From Symbiodinium microadriaticum (Eukaryota > Sar > Dinophyceae > Suessiales > Symbiodiniaceae): DNA of 64,000 nucleotides. The notes beneath the pieces were generated by a model, which worked only from the letters and a program-made list of their open reading frames with translations, ran no database searches and had not been told where the DNA came from. A program made the translations under genes and the position numbers. Of this stretch, positions 32,940 to 44,691 are shown one piece after another. Positions within the stretch are counted from its first letter, which is position 1. Every line of letters begins with the position of its first letter. The DNA lies in the NCBI GenBank assembly GCA_001939145.1, contig LSRX01000320.1:364073-428072 (forward strand). The letters are read 5' to 3'.

Positions 32940-35700
32940 CCCTTAAACCCTAAACCGTAAACCCCAAACCCCACAACGTGCCTAGGGTTGAGGGTTCCGG
33001 CGCTGGCCAAGTCAAGGACCCAAAAAAAAAACACGCCTCTGCCCAAAGCACCTAGTACCTCAAACCCTCCGAGCAGACGCGAATTCACGGCTCAGGGCTG
33101 AGGGGTTTAGGGGTTTAGGGGTTTAGGGTTTACGGTTTGAGGGTTTAGGGGTTTAGGGGTTTAGGGGTTTAGGGGTTCAGGGTGAAGGCCAATTGGGTTG
33201 AGGTGTATCATCTAATCCTCCAAACCCGAGCATGAAATCAGATGTCAGATCTGAAAGACTCCAGAACCCCGCAAGACCCCTGCGCCCCTACTACAAATCC
33301 TGTGAACTCAGGAACATGCGAGCAAAGACAAAGCAACAACTTCGGACTCACAGATCAGCTCACTGTATATACTAGGTTATACTAGGTTGGCCCCTCAAGG
33401 CCTCTGAAAAATATTCGCAAATAGATCCTCTTAAGCCCAACAAGGGGGAAAAAAAGTGTCCCAAAATGTCCCAAAAGCCTACCTCGTACATAAACTGCGT
33501 GACTTAGGGAAGAACCTGAACCTAAAACTCCGAACCGCCAGGCTAGGGCCAGGGCTAGCATAGGGGCCGAAATTTTTCGAAGACGGTTTTTGGGTATATT
33601 ACAGTATACTTGTACTATGGAACCCTAAGGAATAGTACCACTAACTATGGTCACCCCTTCAATTAGGGTGCGGGGTACAGCGCATGGTTGAAAGGTTGGG
33701 GCTTGCAGTGCAGGGCTTGCGCTCTGAGAGTCCTACCTCGGGGCTTAGGTGCTTTTCTCACTCTACCTGTCTTTTTCGAGCAGGGTGTGTAGATTAGGGT
33801 CTTGTGGCTGGGGAGTAGGGTCTAGAGGTTAGGATGTAGGGTTTACAGTGCCAGAGGTTAGGATTTAGTTTACAGGTTCACTGGCTCACTGAAGAACTCG
33901 GAACCCTGAAATCCCGAAGCTTCGCGTCCCGGTCAACCCCTCTGCTTGCTCACATCTGGCTAAAGACTAACGCAGGGGCCTTGATGATAGGAACTGAATA
34001 GTGAATACAGTTTTGGGATTTGTTATGCTTCACTTATAGTAAGGACTGTAATGGAACACTATTAGCAATCGTTCCGACCCCTCTGTTACAATTCTGGCAA
34101 CACTGCTTGATCCCCTCACCTGGCACGAAGACCACGACCTTCAGCTGGAAACACGAGGTCCCGAAGGACCTCAAACCCTCAACAAAGACCTCTAGACCCT
34201 GAAACCGAAACCCTAAATCCGAAACGAGCAACCCCCAAATATCCGAAGCCAAACCCCACCTTAACTACACCGCAATTGCTCAACATCAAGCCTGCCCGTG
34301 GCCCAACAGGCGTACCCTGAACACGAAATCGCTACCACACCATAAAACTCTTCAAGCCAAAACAACAACGCTGCAAAGAGCCTTCTGAACTTCCGAAGCT
34401 ATATCCCTTTAGCCTGCTGCAGAGACGATGTGGAGAAGGAGACTGCGTCGACATGGCACTCTTCCTGGCCAACGCCGCTCGCTGTTCAGAGACAGCGTGA
34501 CAAGGTGCTCCTGTTATCACTACAAGTGTAGCTGTGACTATTGTGATGATGGTGATTGTGAAAGTGATGACCATCATGATGATGATGCTGAGGAGGAGCA
34601 GGAGGGGGAGGAGGAGGAAGATTAGGAGGATCATTCATACCTCGCGGTTTTCGGGTTGTGAGTAGGTTTATGGGCTAATTTAAAAGTAGTAAAGGTTTAG
34701 GGTTATGGGTTAAGTTTAACAAGTACAGGCTTACGGTTTAGGGGTATACCATAATGTAGTTATTGCATGGGGACTATGAGGGGGCTTGATCCTGATCACG
34801 AATGTCTGCCGAGTCACCGACCATAATCTGCCTTGTACACAGGACCCGAATACTAATATGAACCTCAATGCAGACCTCTAGACCCTAAACCCTGTAGCCT
34901 CTAATCCTCTGAACCTTTAACGCAGACTCTAAACCCTAAACCCTATAGACTACAACCCTCTGAACCTTTAATGCAGACCCGAAAGCCTAAACCCTGAACC
35001 CTAAACCCCAAACCCTGTAGACTCGAACCCTCTGAACCTTAAACCCTCTGAACCGTAAACGCAGACCCGAAACCAAACCCTAAACCCTGTAGACTCGAAC
35101 CCTGGGAGCGTCCTTGTCCAGGAAGTTCAGGTCCAGCCTCCTGGTTTCTGGACGAAAAGGGTGGGTTGTAGGGCTTAGGGTTTGTTTAGGGGTATCGTAA
35201 AAAAGGAGAGCTCAGAAGTTCATCCTCTACCTGACTGGAAACCCACATCCAAATCCGAATAAGTAGAAGCAAGGAACCCTACACCCCGAAGCTCGCTCCA
35301 TAAATCGAAAGCTCAAACCCCACATCTTAGCCCCAAAACCTATCAAACTAAACCCTACCCAGATTCCCTTGACCCTAAACCCCTTTAGGGGCGCACTTCT
35401 TCCTCCTATGATTCAGCTTTGCTCAGGAGACCTCAGGGAACCGAAAAGCCTGCGCTGAAAAAAACGATCAACCTGAGTTTAGGGTTTAGGGATGTTTAGG
35501 GCGTAGGGTTTAGGGATGTTTAGGGTTTAGGAGTTTAGGGTTTAGGAGTTAGGAGTTTAGGAGTTTAGGATTTAAGAGTTTAGGTTTTCGGGTTTAGGAG
35601 TTTAAGGTTTAGGGGTTCAGGGTTCAGGGATGTTTTTGGTTTAGGGGGTCTGGCTCGCGACTGGGGTGCCTTTCGGGGGCCTTGAGTTTACGGTGTAGCC
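32940..35700. repeat. Telomere-like arrays including octamer TTTAGGGG runs; no gene seen
   Basis: Octamers at 33098-33180 (TTTAGGGG). C-strand 'AGACCCTAAACCCTGTAG' units recur with about 60-bp spacing at 34870-35100. G-strand arrays lie at 35475-35640. An open frame at 34332-34634 is a GAT/CAT run. No domain-bearing frame. Confidence 0.6.
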
Positions 35701-36096
35701 TTTTGACGAATGCAGGCCAAAGCACAACGCCGCGCAGTCGTTTGCCGCCTTCGGAAGGAACTTGGGGTGGGGAGTCCGACGGTTTGGACAGGGGTACCTA
35801 GACCCTCCATCTACCCTCTATTGGACCCTACGTGCCCTTAACTTGGGATCCTTTACCCCTATTTGAGGGTACTTGGAGGGTCCTGGTAGTTTGTGGATTT
35901 TGCCTCTATACAGGCACAGACGCGCACACACGCACACACGCACACACTCGCACATACTCAGACACACAGTCTTTATCTCTCTGTCCCTCTCCAGGGTCTG
36001 ACGGGCAAGACCCTGTTCTTGAAATGCGGCCGCTGGCGCACATGGCAGTTGTCTAATATCCCTTGGCGGCAAGTTCATGCATAGGCTCCAATTTAG

Positions 36097-36166
36097 GACG
36101 GTACCGTTTACCTCCAGCCAGAGGGGGCACGGCCCGAATGCTGGGATCCTCTTACAGGGTCAGCAG
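36097..36166 (+). CDS. Candidate exon of a second plus-strand host gene
   Basis: After TTTAG it reads DGTVYLQPEGARPECWDPL and on to SA, ending at a GTTGGT donor in phase 1. It joins the exon at 36352 through a split Gly codon. Other frames over it are open too. Function unknown. Confidence 0.35.
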
Positions 36167-36351
36167 GTTGGTCTGGCGTTAGGGGTTTATGGTGTACGGC
36201 TTCAGCTTGTGGGGTTTAGTTCTTCTTATTATCCAAAGCCCCTCCTTTACCCTGAACCCTGAACCAACAAGCAGGTATATAAAGACCCCTGCAAACCCCA
36301 CTGCGCCCTTTATCAACTCCCCCCATTCCTTCCCCTCCCCCCTCCCCCCAG

Positions 36352-36437
36352 GCCCGTGGGAAGGCCGGGACCTGCTGGAAGGCCGGGATCTTCTCGTTTC
36401 GGCAGACGACGGCAATGACGCCACCTCACTGCGACCC
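36352..36437 (+). CDS. Candidate exon of second plus-strand host gene, strong acceptor
   Basis: Preceded by a long pyrimidine tract ending CCCCCCAG and followed by GTAGGG. 86 nt, phase 1 in, phase 0 out. Reads PWEGRDLLEGRDLLVSADDG and continues to SLRP; the EGRDLL motif is doubled. No family recognised, but the splice signals are among the best in the window. Confidence 0.5.
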
Positions 36438-36464
36438 GTAGGGTTTTAGAGCTTTCTTGCAGGG

Positions 36465-36578
36465 TCCATGGGTAATTATAAAATGGGGTATTTAAGTAGG
36501 GCAACTATACTTATAACTTTATAACCCCATATTTCGGGACTTGTAACCCCACTTATAACTACGACACGAACCTCCCAT
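36465..36578. mobile_element. MITE-like element, family C, diverged copy
   Basis: Contains TCCATGGGTAATTATAA, a GGGCAACTATACTTATAAC core and ACTTATAACTACGACACGAA, matching the family with several changes and decayed ends. Confidence 0.5.
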
Positions 36579-36902
36579 TAGGGTGCTCTAGGGCTCAGGC
36601 TTTTCGAGTTGAGGGTTCAGGTTTGGGGTTTAGGGGCCTGGGGCTTCCCTCATGTGCTCTTACCCATCAGGAAGACCCTAACTCTCTACGATGTTTCAGG
36701 CACTGAAGATCACACCGAAAACCCCAAAACCCGCAGAAGCCCTAGAAACCCCGAACCTGGACTCCACGGCCCCCCAACCCTCCACCCTAAGTCCCCGGAA
36801 GCTCGTTTCCGACCCTGAAGATCCGAACCCGCCGTCGATGAAACGATCCCTAAAGGTCAAACCCTCGAGGCCCCCGGCCCTCCAGCAGGTGAATATCACC
36901 AG

Positions 36903-36974
36903 GCTCGACCATCAGGATTTTTGGGATGCAGGCCCCCGGGAAAATCGGTAGAATGGGGGGACACGGGGTTCCAG
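36903..36974 (+). CDS. Candidate exon of second plus-strand host gene
   Basis: 72 nt between CACCAG and GTAAGT, phase 0 on both sides, compatible with the exon at 36352. Reads ARPSGFLGCRPPGKSVEWGD and on to TGFQ. The donor is a perfect consensus. Unknown product. Confidence 0.45.
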
Positions 36975-36999
36975 GTAAGTGCTTCGAGGTCTGGCTTTT

Positions 37000-38100
37000 G
37001 GGGGCCTTTCGGAGAGGCCCTGAACCCGAATTGAAGGTCTCCATCTATCCACGGTTTCGAATCATACCCTGAACCCGAGGCCCTGAACCCAAGTCTCGTG
37101 GTGTTTGTTACGCTCTGAAGGCATGCTGGCTTCTGACACTAACTGCCGGGTGTTGGGTTGAGGTGTCTCTAGTTTGGGGTGTCAGATGATCAGGGACTTA
37201 GAGTTTGGCACATTGAGGTTTAAGGTAGGGAGCATGCGGGTTTTGGATGGTTTTGGGACTTCTGGTTGCGAACTTAGGGTGGCGAGGTTCTGATGTTGAC
37301 GGAATGAATCGAGGCCCCAGACTGCTGAAGCCGATCAGGAGTGCGCAGGGATCAAGGCTTATGGCTTAGAGTTTACGGTTTAGCGTCTAGGGCTTTGGGC
37401 TTGCGGTTCAAAGGTTTAGGGTTCAGAGTGTCTGGGGAAATGCGCTGCCCGGCCTTAAGCAAAGATTCGGGTTTGGGGGCCTTTGGAAATTTAGGGGCCA
37501 GCATCTCAGGAAATCTTCGGGTTCCGACTATCTCCTATAAGGGCCCCTGCATAAGCTTAGGGCTTTCTTAGGGTTCCTACTCTCTCCTCAAAGTGTCCGA
37601 AATAAGCTTCGCCGAAGATACCCCAAAACCCTCGTCTGTTTGTTGCAGGCCCGCGGGGTCTCAAAATCTGAAGGGCCTGGGGCATTTTGAGAGTTTAAGG
37701 CAAGAGTCATCACTGTTCCTGGGCACTCTGTGAACAAGTAACTCGTACAGCATCCATCCACACCATCATCATCACTAGTCACTAGTATGGGCAGCGGCAT
37801 TAGGGTCTCAGAAGCAGCAGCTGCAACAGTGTCGTAACCGTTACTGTCATCACCGCCACCACCACCGCCGCCACCACCCACACCACCACCAGCAGCAGCA
37901 GCAGCAGCAACACCACCGCAGCCAGCACCACCGCCCACCATCGCCATCATCATCATCAACAACATCATCCTGACGTTGCTTTCAGAGCGAGCAGCAGCGG
38001 TTTCTTGAAGACACATGTACTCATACCTGCGCCTCTAGATCCCTCATGGCTGAGCGCTTAGGGCTGACAGACAGGACTTAGGATTCAAGGCTTGGGATTT
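37000..38100. other. No gene assigned; telomere-like sequence and a CAC/CAG microsatellite
   Basis: Scattered TTTAGGG variants at 37340-37430. A CAC/CAG/CAT-rich microsatellite fills about 37750-37965 and causes the Gly/Val/Met-rich minus-strand open frame. Confidence 0.5.
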
Positions 38101-38102
38101 GG

Positions 38103-38203
38103 GTAGTTCTCTAAATTAGGGTCCCTATTTAAGTCCCCAATATCGTACGGCACCTTTAAACAAAAAAAGGACCCCCAAAAAGGACCCTAAGTTAGAGAAC
38201 TAC
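38103..38203. mobile_element. MITE-like element, family B, 101 bp
   Basis: Terminal inverted repeats GTAGTTCTCTAAATTAGGG / CCCTAAGTTAGAGAACTAC. A second copy at 50011 carries its centre in the opposite orientation. A single end of the same family lies at 3248-3270. Confidence 0.7.
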
Positions 38204-38283
38204 CTGTTTACACTCCATCATCCTGAGAGCAACCCCTCAAACCAAGTGACCTGAACTCGAAGCCTTGTTTTTCTCCGCCTCAG

Positions 38284-38348
38284 GCGGAGAGTGCTGCGTG
38301 AATCCGAAGATGTCGGCGCAACGTCTATTCACAGTCGGACTTGGAGAG
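38284..38348 (+). CDS. Candidate isolated plus-strand exon
   Basis: After CCTCAG, 65 nt read GECCVNPKMSAQRLFTVGLG in phase 1, ending at a GC donor (GAG then GCACTG). Protein-like, but not joined to any neighbour by me. Confidence 0.3.
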
Positions 38349-38533
38349 GCACTGATCGTTGGTCTTCCTTAGGCTTGGGGCGTCAGGGTTTGGGGCTTTT
38401 GTGTGTATGGTCTAGGGCTCAAGGTTTGGAATTCGGATTGATCCTATGGAAGTAAGTTTTGCAGTGCACACATATTGGACGGCGAACGAAAGCATGCACG
38501 AGAACGCACTCTATTGACCTGCTTAAGTAGTCA

Positions 38534-38641
38534 TACGGTTGATGATATAAATCCTGCATTATCCATAATAAGGAATATACCATAACTCCTGCGGTTTAGG
38601 GTCCTTTAAGGTAACGCAGGAATTATAGATCATCAACACTA
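38534..38641. mobile_element. MITE-like element, family A, 108 bp
   Basis: TACGGTTGATGATATAAATC at the left and GATCATCAACACTA at the right, same length and layout as the 5648 and 49872 copies. Confidence 0.7.
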
Positions 38642-38699
38642 CAGATGACCAAGTGTTCAGGTATTCCTGTACGTGTTGCTCGCCTTAGTCGGGGTTGGT

Positions 38700-40140
38700 C
38701 ATACCACCATGCTGCTGGGGTTTAGGGCTTAGGGCTTAGGGCTCAGGGTTTCGGGCTTAGGGCTTAGGGTTTAGAATTTCGGGTTTAGGGTTCAGGATTT
38801 AGGGTATAGGGTTTAGGGTTTAGCCAGCTCGTGCCACTGCAGTGTTCACAGGATCCACAGGCGCCAGACGCTTACAAACGTTGCTTCCGTTGCTGTGGGC
38901 GCATGTTCACGTCACATGTGACTCGCTTGAAGAGCGAAGACATTGCTTAAAGAAAAAAGGGCTCTAAACCCTAAAAAAGGGCCCAACTAAGCCCTCACAA
39001 AGACGAGATTCCAGCCACATCGCACGAACATTCCGTGGTGCGCCATGTAGGCACCATCGCAAGTGGCCTGCGGAAGGCTCTAAAGTTTGGGGTTTAGGGT
39101 TTAGGGATTAGAACTTAACTATGCGGCTTCAGGGTTTGGGGCTTTCGGGGTTTCGGGGCCTCGAGTTTTGGGGGGGTTTAGAGGGTTCGGGGTCAGGGTT
39201 TCGCGTCTAGGATTTAGGGTTTAGGGCAGCTTTACGCCAGTCTTGTCTTTCCGAGGTTTGAAACCTGAATTCTGCCGGTCAGTCAGAGATAGGATGTTGG
39301 CCGAAAAAATTAGACTAGTGACTAGTGGTGTTGGGGACTTTTAGGGAAAGTACAGAAGGCTACCAGAGGATACCCTTAGTAACTTGGCCGACCCGGTTGT
39401 TGTTAGCTGTTGTGCTAAGCTTCTTTCAATGTTACCTGCTACTGAAGTTTAGGGTTTAGGGCTTTAGGGCTTAAGGTTTGGTTAGAGGTCACCTTCTGCT
39501 GCTGACGTGCTCACAGATACCAACACGACCTTGGGTTCTTGTCTTTCTTGTACCAGAACCGCTGCTGCTACCAACATTACCTCGAATGTAACTCCGACTG
39601 ATACAGCAAATGCCCGCGCCACTGTTAGTTTACTGCTAATGCAGTACCGCTGTCGCTGGATGATGCCACTCGTCCTGCACTTGCTGCTGTCTGCGCGACA
39701 CCCCAAAACCTCTGAAGCCCTAAGCGTACATCTCCAAACGCCTAGACCCTAAACCCTAAACCCTACCCTAAACCCTAAGACCCTAAGACCCTAAGACCCT
39801 AAACCCTACACCCTACACATTCTAGGCCTGGCTCTGAGTCTCTCAAAATCACAAATAGAGTCCCGAAACCCCGAACACCTGCAAGACTCATAGGTTTCGG
39901 GTTTAGGGTTCAGGGTTTAGGGGGNGATCCCAAACCCTGAAGCCCAAATGCAGGGGTCTTCAAAATTAGGAAGGGGTTTGGGGATACGCTACCGTAGAAC
40001 AGTAGAGGGACGAAAGGGGATAGTGCACCACCAAGTATGCAGACCTCTGCCTGTACCTAAACCCCAGAACCCCTTGTTAAAGCAGCGCAAAAAGCCACCC
40101 TCAGAGGAACCTTCAGAGTAGAGTAAAGCTTACAGCAACC
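38700..40140. repeat. Telomere-like arrays in both orientations; no gene assigned
   Basis: G-strand runs at 38715-38825, 39090-39225 and 39890-39924, and a C-strand run at 39745-39810 (including CCCTAAGA units). A single undetermined base lies at 39925 exactly where G-strand repeats turn into C-strand repeats. Confidence 0.6.
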
Positions 40141-40150
40141 CCCCAGGGGC

Positions 40151-40228
40151 CTGGTCGGTGAGTTCGTCGCAGTCGCCGCTGGTCTTCTTGCCCGGACACT
40201 TCCCGTCGTCCGGTTCCGCCGGCAAGGT
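40151..40228 (-). CDS. Candidate minus-strand exon, Cys-containing
   Basis: 78 nt, phase 0 on both sides, acceptor CGACAG, GC donor (CAG then GCCCCT). Reads EPDDGKCPGKKTSGDCDELT and on to DQ. It lies downstream of the repeat-module exons in the same orientation and could belong to the same gene. No family recognised. Confidence 0.4.
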
Positions 40229-40767
40229 CTGTCGGGGTTTTGGGGGCTTCGGGTTTGCGGCTTAGAACCCTAGAGCCCGACCTTTAACCCCGAAACCCGG
40301 CATTTAGAGGTTCACGCCTCAGGCTTGAAGACTTCTAGGCTGAACGCATAGGATTGCAACAGTAATGTAAGGCCTTGTCGCGGCTTGTTCTTTCGCCCTA
40401 GTAGCCGCAGGCATCAAAGAAACATCAGAGTTTCTAGCAGGGCCTTTACACCGTGGTTCTGAAGGCTAAAGAGTTCACCTCCTCCGCTACAAGGAAAGTA
40501 TGTTGAACCCAGTATTGAGCCAAACTAAAGATCCTTAAACCCGAAACCCTAAACCCTGAACCTTAAACCGACTTCATAATAAGTACGGGAAACACTACAT
40601 TAACTTTATAACCATGCTTCCCAGGTCCCCTGATCCTTTAACTACACTCTATCAACCCAATAGTACTCCGATAAAGACTCCGATACCCCTGAAACCACAC
40701 TTGTGCAACCTTATAACGCCCCCTCAGATCCAAGGCCAAGGCCTCTGTTGCCTCTCCCAAAACCCTA

Positions 40768-40877
40768 CTTGGAGGTTCATGGGTAGTCATAAGTGGGGTT
40801 ATAAGTCCCCTGATATGACTTATAAGTATAGTTACCCTACTTATAACCCCATTTATAACTACCCATGAACCTCCAAG
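40768..40877. mobile_element. MITE-like element, family C, 110 bp
   Basis: Perfect-looking ends CTTGGAGGTTCATGGGTAGT / ACTACCCATGAACCTCCAAG, flanked by TA on both sides. This is the best-preserved copy of the family in the window. Confidence 0.8.
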
Positions 40878-41204
40878 TAAGCAACCCTAGGTGCTACGTC
40901 ACCCAGATCCCGAGAGTCTCCTGGCACCACGTCCTGGTGTTCCTCTTGGCGAGCTGCTGCCAGTCATCTCGAGGACCTGCGGTTGGGTGGCTCGGGATTT
41001 CGGACTTGGGTGGCGTGAGGGTTGAAAGGTTTGGGACTTAGGGCTTGGGGTTTAGGCACTTGGGGTCTGGAGGTTTAGGGCCAGGGGCTTAAGGTTTCGG
41101 GGGTTTGGGGGATTTAGGATTCGGGGTGGCTTACCTGGGTGACCAGGAGACTCAGAGGAAGTTCAGGGCTCAGGGTTCAGCGGGCGGCTTTGGGATACAG
41201 TATT

Positions 41205-41410
41205 GCTGCTGCCACTACTGCCACTATTTGCCACTTCTACCACTACTACCACTTCTACCACTCTGCGTACCACTACTACCACGACTACCACGGCTACCAC
41301 TTCGACTAACACGACCTCACTACCACTACCACAACGACTAGGACTAGGGCTAGGACTCAGATCACGACTACGACTACGACGACCACCACGACTACGACTG
41401 CTCCTGCTCC
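41205..41410 (+). repeat. CCA/CTA-rich trinucleotide microsatellite
   Basis: Imperfect ACCACT, CTACCA and CGACTA units over about 200 bp. It causes the Thr-rich and Leu/Pro-rich open frames here. Confidence 0.85.
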
Positions 41411-41417
41411 TGCCTTA

Positions 41418-41593
41418 TTACGATCTCGTCGACTCTTTTGCTAGCACTGGGCAGCAGCAAAGCACAAGAGAAGCTAGAAGCTCTATACATGTCCCCTCAG
41501 TGACGGAGCCCCTTAGGCCTAGGCTTTGGGAGCATGCTCCGTCTGGGCCTGGGTGCAGCGTGCCGTCCTCCCGGTAGATCTGGATTGTCCTTC
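41418..41593 (-). CDS. Repeat-module exon 3b (DGTLHPGP), possibly terminal
   Basis: After CCCAG it reads RTIQIYREDGTLHPGPDGA and stays open to TAA at 41418. It completes the split Gly codon of the exon at 42063-41992, giving HESG-RTIQIYRED, parallel to HK-DGKTAQIFRAD in module 1. The true 3' boundary may be an earlier GA or GC donor. Confidence 0.5.
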
Positions 41594-41991
41594 CTGGGCC
41601 TGGGCTGCAGGAGATGGGCTCTTCGAGTTTCTTCGTCACTCTGACAACCGGAGGGGTTCAGGACCTGTCAATCAAGACTTTGAACGGTTTAAGGCTTAGG
41701 GTTCTGTTGAGAACGAAAGGCTACAGAAGCCAGCTACCAAGCTGGTGCAACACTGGGATATTGGGCAGCACCCAGCATATTATGGAGTATTCGTGGGCAA
41801 AGAAGGTGGAAGACTGGCAGGCCTTATCTCCAGCTCCGTCCCCGCATAGAACATTGGCAGGAAGCATCGTCAGGCTGGGGTGGGCTTCGTTTATGGACAC
41901 CACGGTTCTTCCCCGAATACCCGCTACGCTACAATCTCCGAGTTTGGCTACGAAGCCGCGGCTCTGAGCACTGAAACTGCCTCAGAGCGTC

Positions 41992-42063
41992 CGCTTTCGT
42001 GGATCACAGTGAAGTGCCGACCATCCACATCCCCCACGCGGAACTTGCCGAACTGGATGAAAC
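41992..42063 (-). CDS. Repeat-module exon 3a (FIQFGKFRVGDVDG)
   Basis: 72 nt, phase 1 both sides. Reads FIQFGKFRVGDVDGRHFTVI and ends HES with a split Gly before a GA donor (GACGCTC). It is a clear paralogue of exons at 45784 and 43684. The split Arg codon with the exon at 42740 gives VGD-R-FIQFG, parallel to MGDRFIQLG in module 1. Confidence 0.65.
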
Positions 42064-42429
42064 CTAGAATCTCCAGGCCCTATGGGTTTAGGGTGTGTGT
42101 GCTTTGTGTGCCCCTTGTTTCCGTCTTGCACACATGGAACTCTACGACATCCGACTTTCGGAAAGGGACCGTGCCCTCGGGTTTAGGGTGTAGGGATAAG
42201 CTTCACGAACCCTTGTAGTTGCACTAAACCTAAAGCCCAGCACGACTAGAGCCCCTGGACGCTTGATTGCCTGAGCCCTATTATGCTGACACCCAGAAGC
42301 ATGAAGCACTGAAGCCCCAAGCAATTGACACTCAACTCCTAAAAACCCCGAACCTTAAATCTCAAGGTCGCTACTCTCCTTCTGGCTGTCGCAAGAGTCA
42401 CCACGAAAAGGCTCCATAACAAGCAAAGC

Positions 42430-42890
42430 ACCCTGATCCCAAAAACCGAATACCCTAAACCCTAAACCCCAAAACCCTGAGACCCTAAACCCTAAACCCT
42501 AAGACCCTAAACCCCTAACACCCTAAACCCTAAGACACCAAAACCCTAAAACCCTAAACCCCTAACACCCTAAACCCTAAGACCCTAAACCCTAAACCCT
42601 AAACCCCAAAAAACCCTAAACCCCAAACCAAAAACGGAGCAGCGGTCGCCCACGGAGATCTTCCCGAAGGACTTGTCGTAGGTACTCCAATCGCTGCGTG
42701 GCCCCGGGTGGAGGGTGCCGTCGCTTCGGTAGATCTGTTCCTGGGGTCTTTAGGGTCTTAGGGTCTTAGGGTTTTTTTTTGGTACACTTCTCGATTTGTG
42801 CGTGTCATCCAGGGGCTTAGGGTTTAGGGTTTAGGGTTTAGGGTTTTAGGGTTTAGGGTGTTAGGGTTTAGGGTTTAGGGTTTAGGTTCA
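42430..42890. repeat. Telomere-like arrays flanking an exon, opposite orientations
   Basis: C-strand CCCTAAA/CCCTAAGA units fill 42445-42630 and G-strand TTTAGGG units fill 42745-42890, on either side of the exon at 42644-42740. Confidence 0.85.
42644..42740 (-). CDS. Repeat-module exon 2b (QIYRSDGTLHPGPRSDW)
   Basis: 97 nt. Phase 0 in (CCCAG then GAACAG), phase 1 out at a GC donor. Reads EQIYRSDGTLHPGPRSDWST and continues to GKISVGD. Joined to the exon at 43684-43616 it gives HKGGKT-EQIYRSD, matching the module consensus. Confidence 0.65.
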
Positions 42891-43489
42891 GGGGGGTGGG
42901 GTCCGGGGTTTAGAGTCTGAGGCTCAGGATTTGAGGTTCAAGATTGTAACGTTCTGGGGCTTACATGCCTGTTGGCTTGCGAAAAGAAGTTGAAACACTC
43001 GCACTGCAACCCGTACCGAACTCAGCCGAAACACTGTGCAGGCAAGTGAAGTAGGCTTCCCGGATTTGGAGGTACAATTACCCTAAAACCCTCTACCAAT
43101 GTACATTTACATGTTCAGGCGCTTTTCACGCATGTGACCCCCAATGTTGAAGCCTGTTTCACACATCGGGGACTGAAAGTATAAAACTATGCTGTGTGTA
43201 ATGATAAAAAAAAAAGTTTTATGACTTAATGTTTTGGGATTCTCTGGGCGGGTGGCTATTTTTCCAGATTCTAACTAGCGAGCTCGACTAGATACTACCT
43301 CGACCAGAGCTGCTGAACCCTAAACCCTAAACCCTAAACCTTCGTTGATCATGGCAAGAACCGCCCCTGATATCACCCAAACCCAAATCACGGAGGCTCC
43401 CTGACAGACAGGCACTTTCAGGTTTTCTCACGGCTATGAGCTTTAACCCCAAACCCGAAACCCTAAACCCCGAACTTCCAAACTCCAAA

Positions 43490-43590
43490 CGATTCAGAGG
43501 GCTTCAACCTTTCAGGAACCCTTCAAGGGAACCCTTCGCTTGAAGGAAGCCCTCAAGGGGACCCTTTTCTTTAAGGTTTAGGGTTTAGGC
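43490..43590. repeat. Small inverted repeats of CCTTCAAGGG/AAGGGTTCC type
   Basis: Short self-complementary words (CCCTTCAAGGGAACCC, CCTCAAGGGGACCC) recur here, at 43915-44000 and at 60560-60640, each time next to telomere-like repeats. They can form small hairpins. Confidence 0.5.
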
Positions 43591-43615
43591 CCTTCAAGTC
43601 TGCTCGCCAAGCTTC

Positions 43616-43684
43616 GGTTTTGCCGCCCTTATGCGCGATCGACAAGTGCGTCTCGTCCACCGCGCCGATCCGGAAGTTACCGAT
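43616..43684 (-). CDS. Repeat-module exon 2a (IGNFRIGAVDETHLSIAHK)
   Basis: 69 nt, phase 0 both sides, acceptor CTCCAG, GA donor (ACC then GAAGCTT). Reads IGNFRIGAVDETHLSIAHKG and ends GKT. Paralogue of the exons at 45784 and 42063. Confidence 0.65.
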
Positions 43685-44039
43685 CTGGAGGGCGTGGATA
43701 GTGACCGTAAAGGGTCAGGGCTGTAGTCTGGCAAACCTTACAGCGTAATTACATCGCCCCAACCCTAGAACCCTAAACCCCTAACACCGCACAATCGACA
43801 ACAACAAGAACGATGATAACCATGAGCTCACCAACACCAACCGTAAACCAACCCTAAACCCTAAACCCCAAACCCGGGGAAAAAAAAAAAAACAAAAACT
43901 AAACCCCAAAACCCTGTCGGGGTTTCTTTAAAGGATTTAGAGGGGATCCTTTAAGGGTTCCTTTTCTAAGGAACTTAAGGGGGCCCTTTAGGGATTTTTT
44001 GACAGGGTTCATGAATGACATCGTAGTGAGTGCCAAAGG

Positions 44040-44360
44040 CTCCCATCTGAACTGCCTAAAGCCAAATGCAGAAACCCTAAACCTCTAAAGCCTAAACCCC
44101 TAAACCCCTAAACCCTAAATACCCTAAATCCCGANTTTGGGGCTTAGGGCTTGGGGTTTGAGGTTCAGGGTTCAGGGGTCATGCTTTAGGGTTCAGAGTT
44201 GAGAATTTTACCGTTTAGGTTCAGAGTTTAGGATTTAGACGGCAGGGCTCTTTTGTTGAACACCTTTTTCCGTCCAGGGTTTAGGATTTGGGCGTTTTTA
44301 AGGCTGAGTCAGGGGAACACGGGTTGGAGCTTTGGGACTTGGCGGCTTAAGGGCTTAGGG
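44040..44360. repeat. Telomere-like repeats meeting head to head at an undetermined base
   Basis: C-strand CCCTAAA units up to 44134, a single N at 44135, then G-strand TTTGGGG/TTTAGGG variants to about 44290. No coding sequence seen. Confidence 0.7.
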
Positions 44361-44629
44361 TCCAAGATCGAGGGCTGTGCAGGGGTCCTGTGAGGGTTAC
44401 TCTGAAGGTGCCAACGACGGCTTCAGGGGTTTGGGGTTCAGTCATGTGGGTTCAGAGGTGCTCTCAGCAGATTATGCATGGGTTAAACGGCATGCTGTAC
44501 ACTGGTTGCAGGGTTTTTTAAGGGACAAGTTGGGGCTTGGGGCTGGTTTCGGCTCTGGTTTTTCTGGTGTTAGGTTGCTGGGCTTCGGGCATTGGGGGTT
44601 TATTTGGGATTGCGTTGTTCCACTTACGC

Positions 44630-44691
44630 CTCCTGTCGCTGCAGCGATACTCCCGAAAAGGAATCGCAGCAACATTCATGGGTAGGCCCAT
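44630..44691 (-). CDS. Candidate repeat-module linker exon
   Basis: 62 nt, acceptor TCCCAG, phase 1 in, phase 0 out, donor GCGTAAGTGG. Reads GPTHECCCDSFSGVSLQRQE. Length and phase fit between the exons at 45296 and 43684. Its DSFSGVSLQ loosely matches KSFGKISVGD in module 2. Confidence 0.4.
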
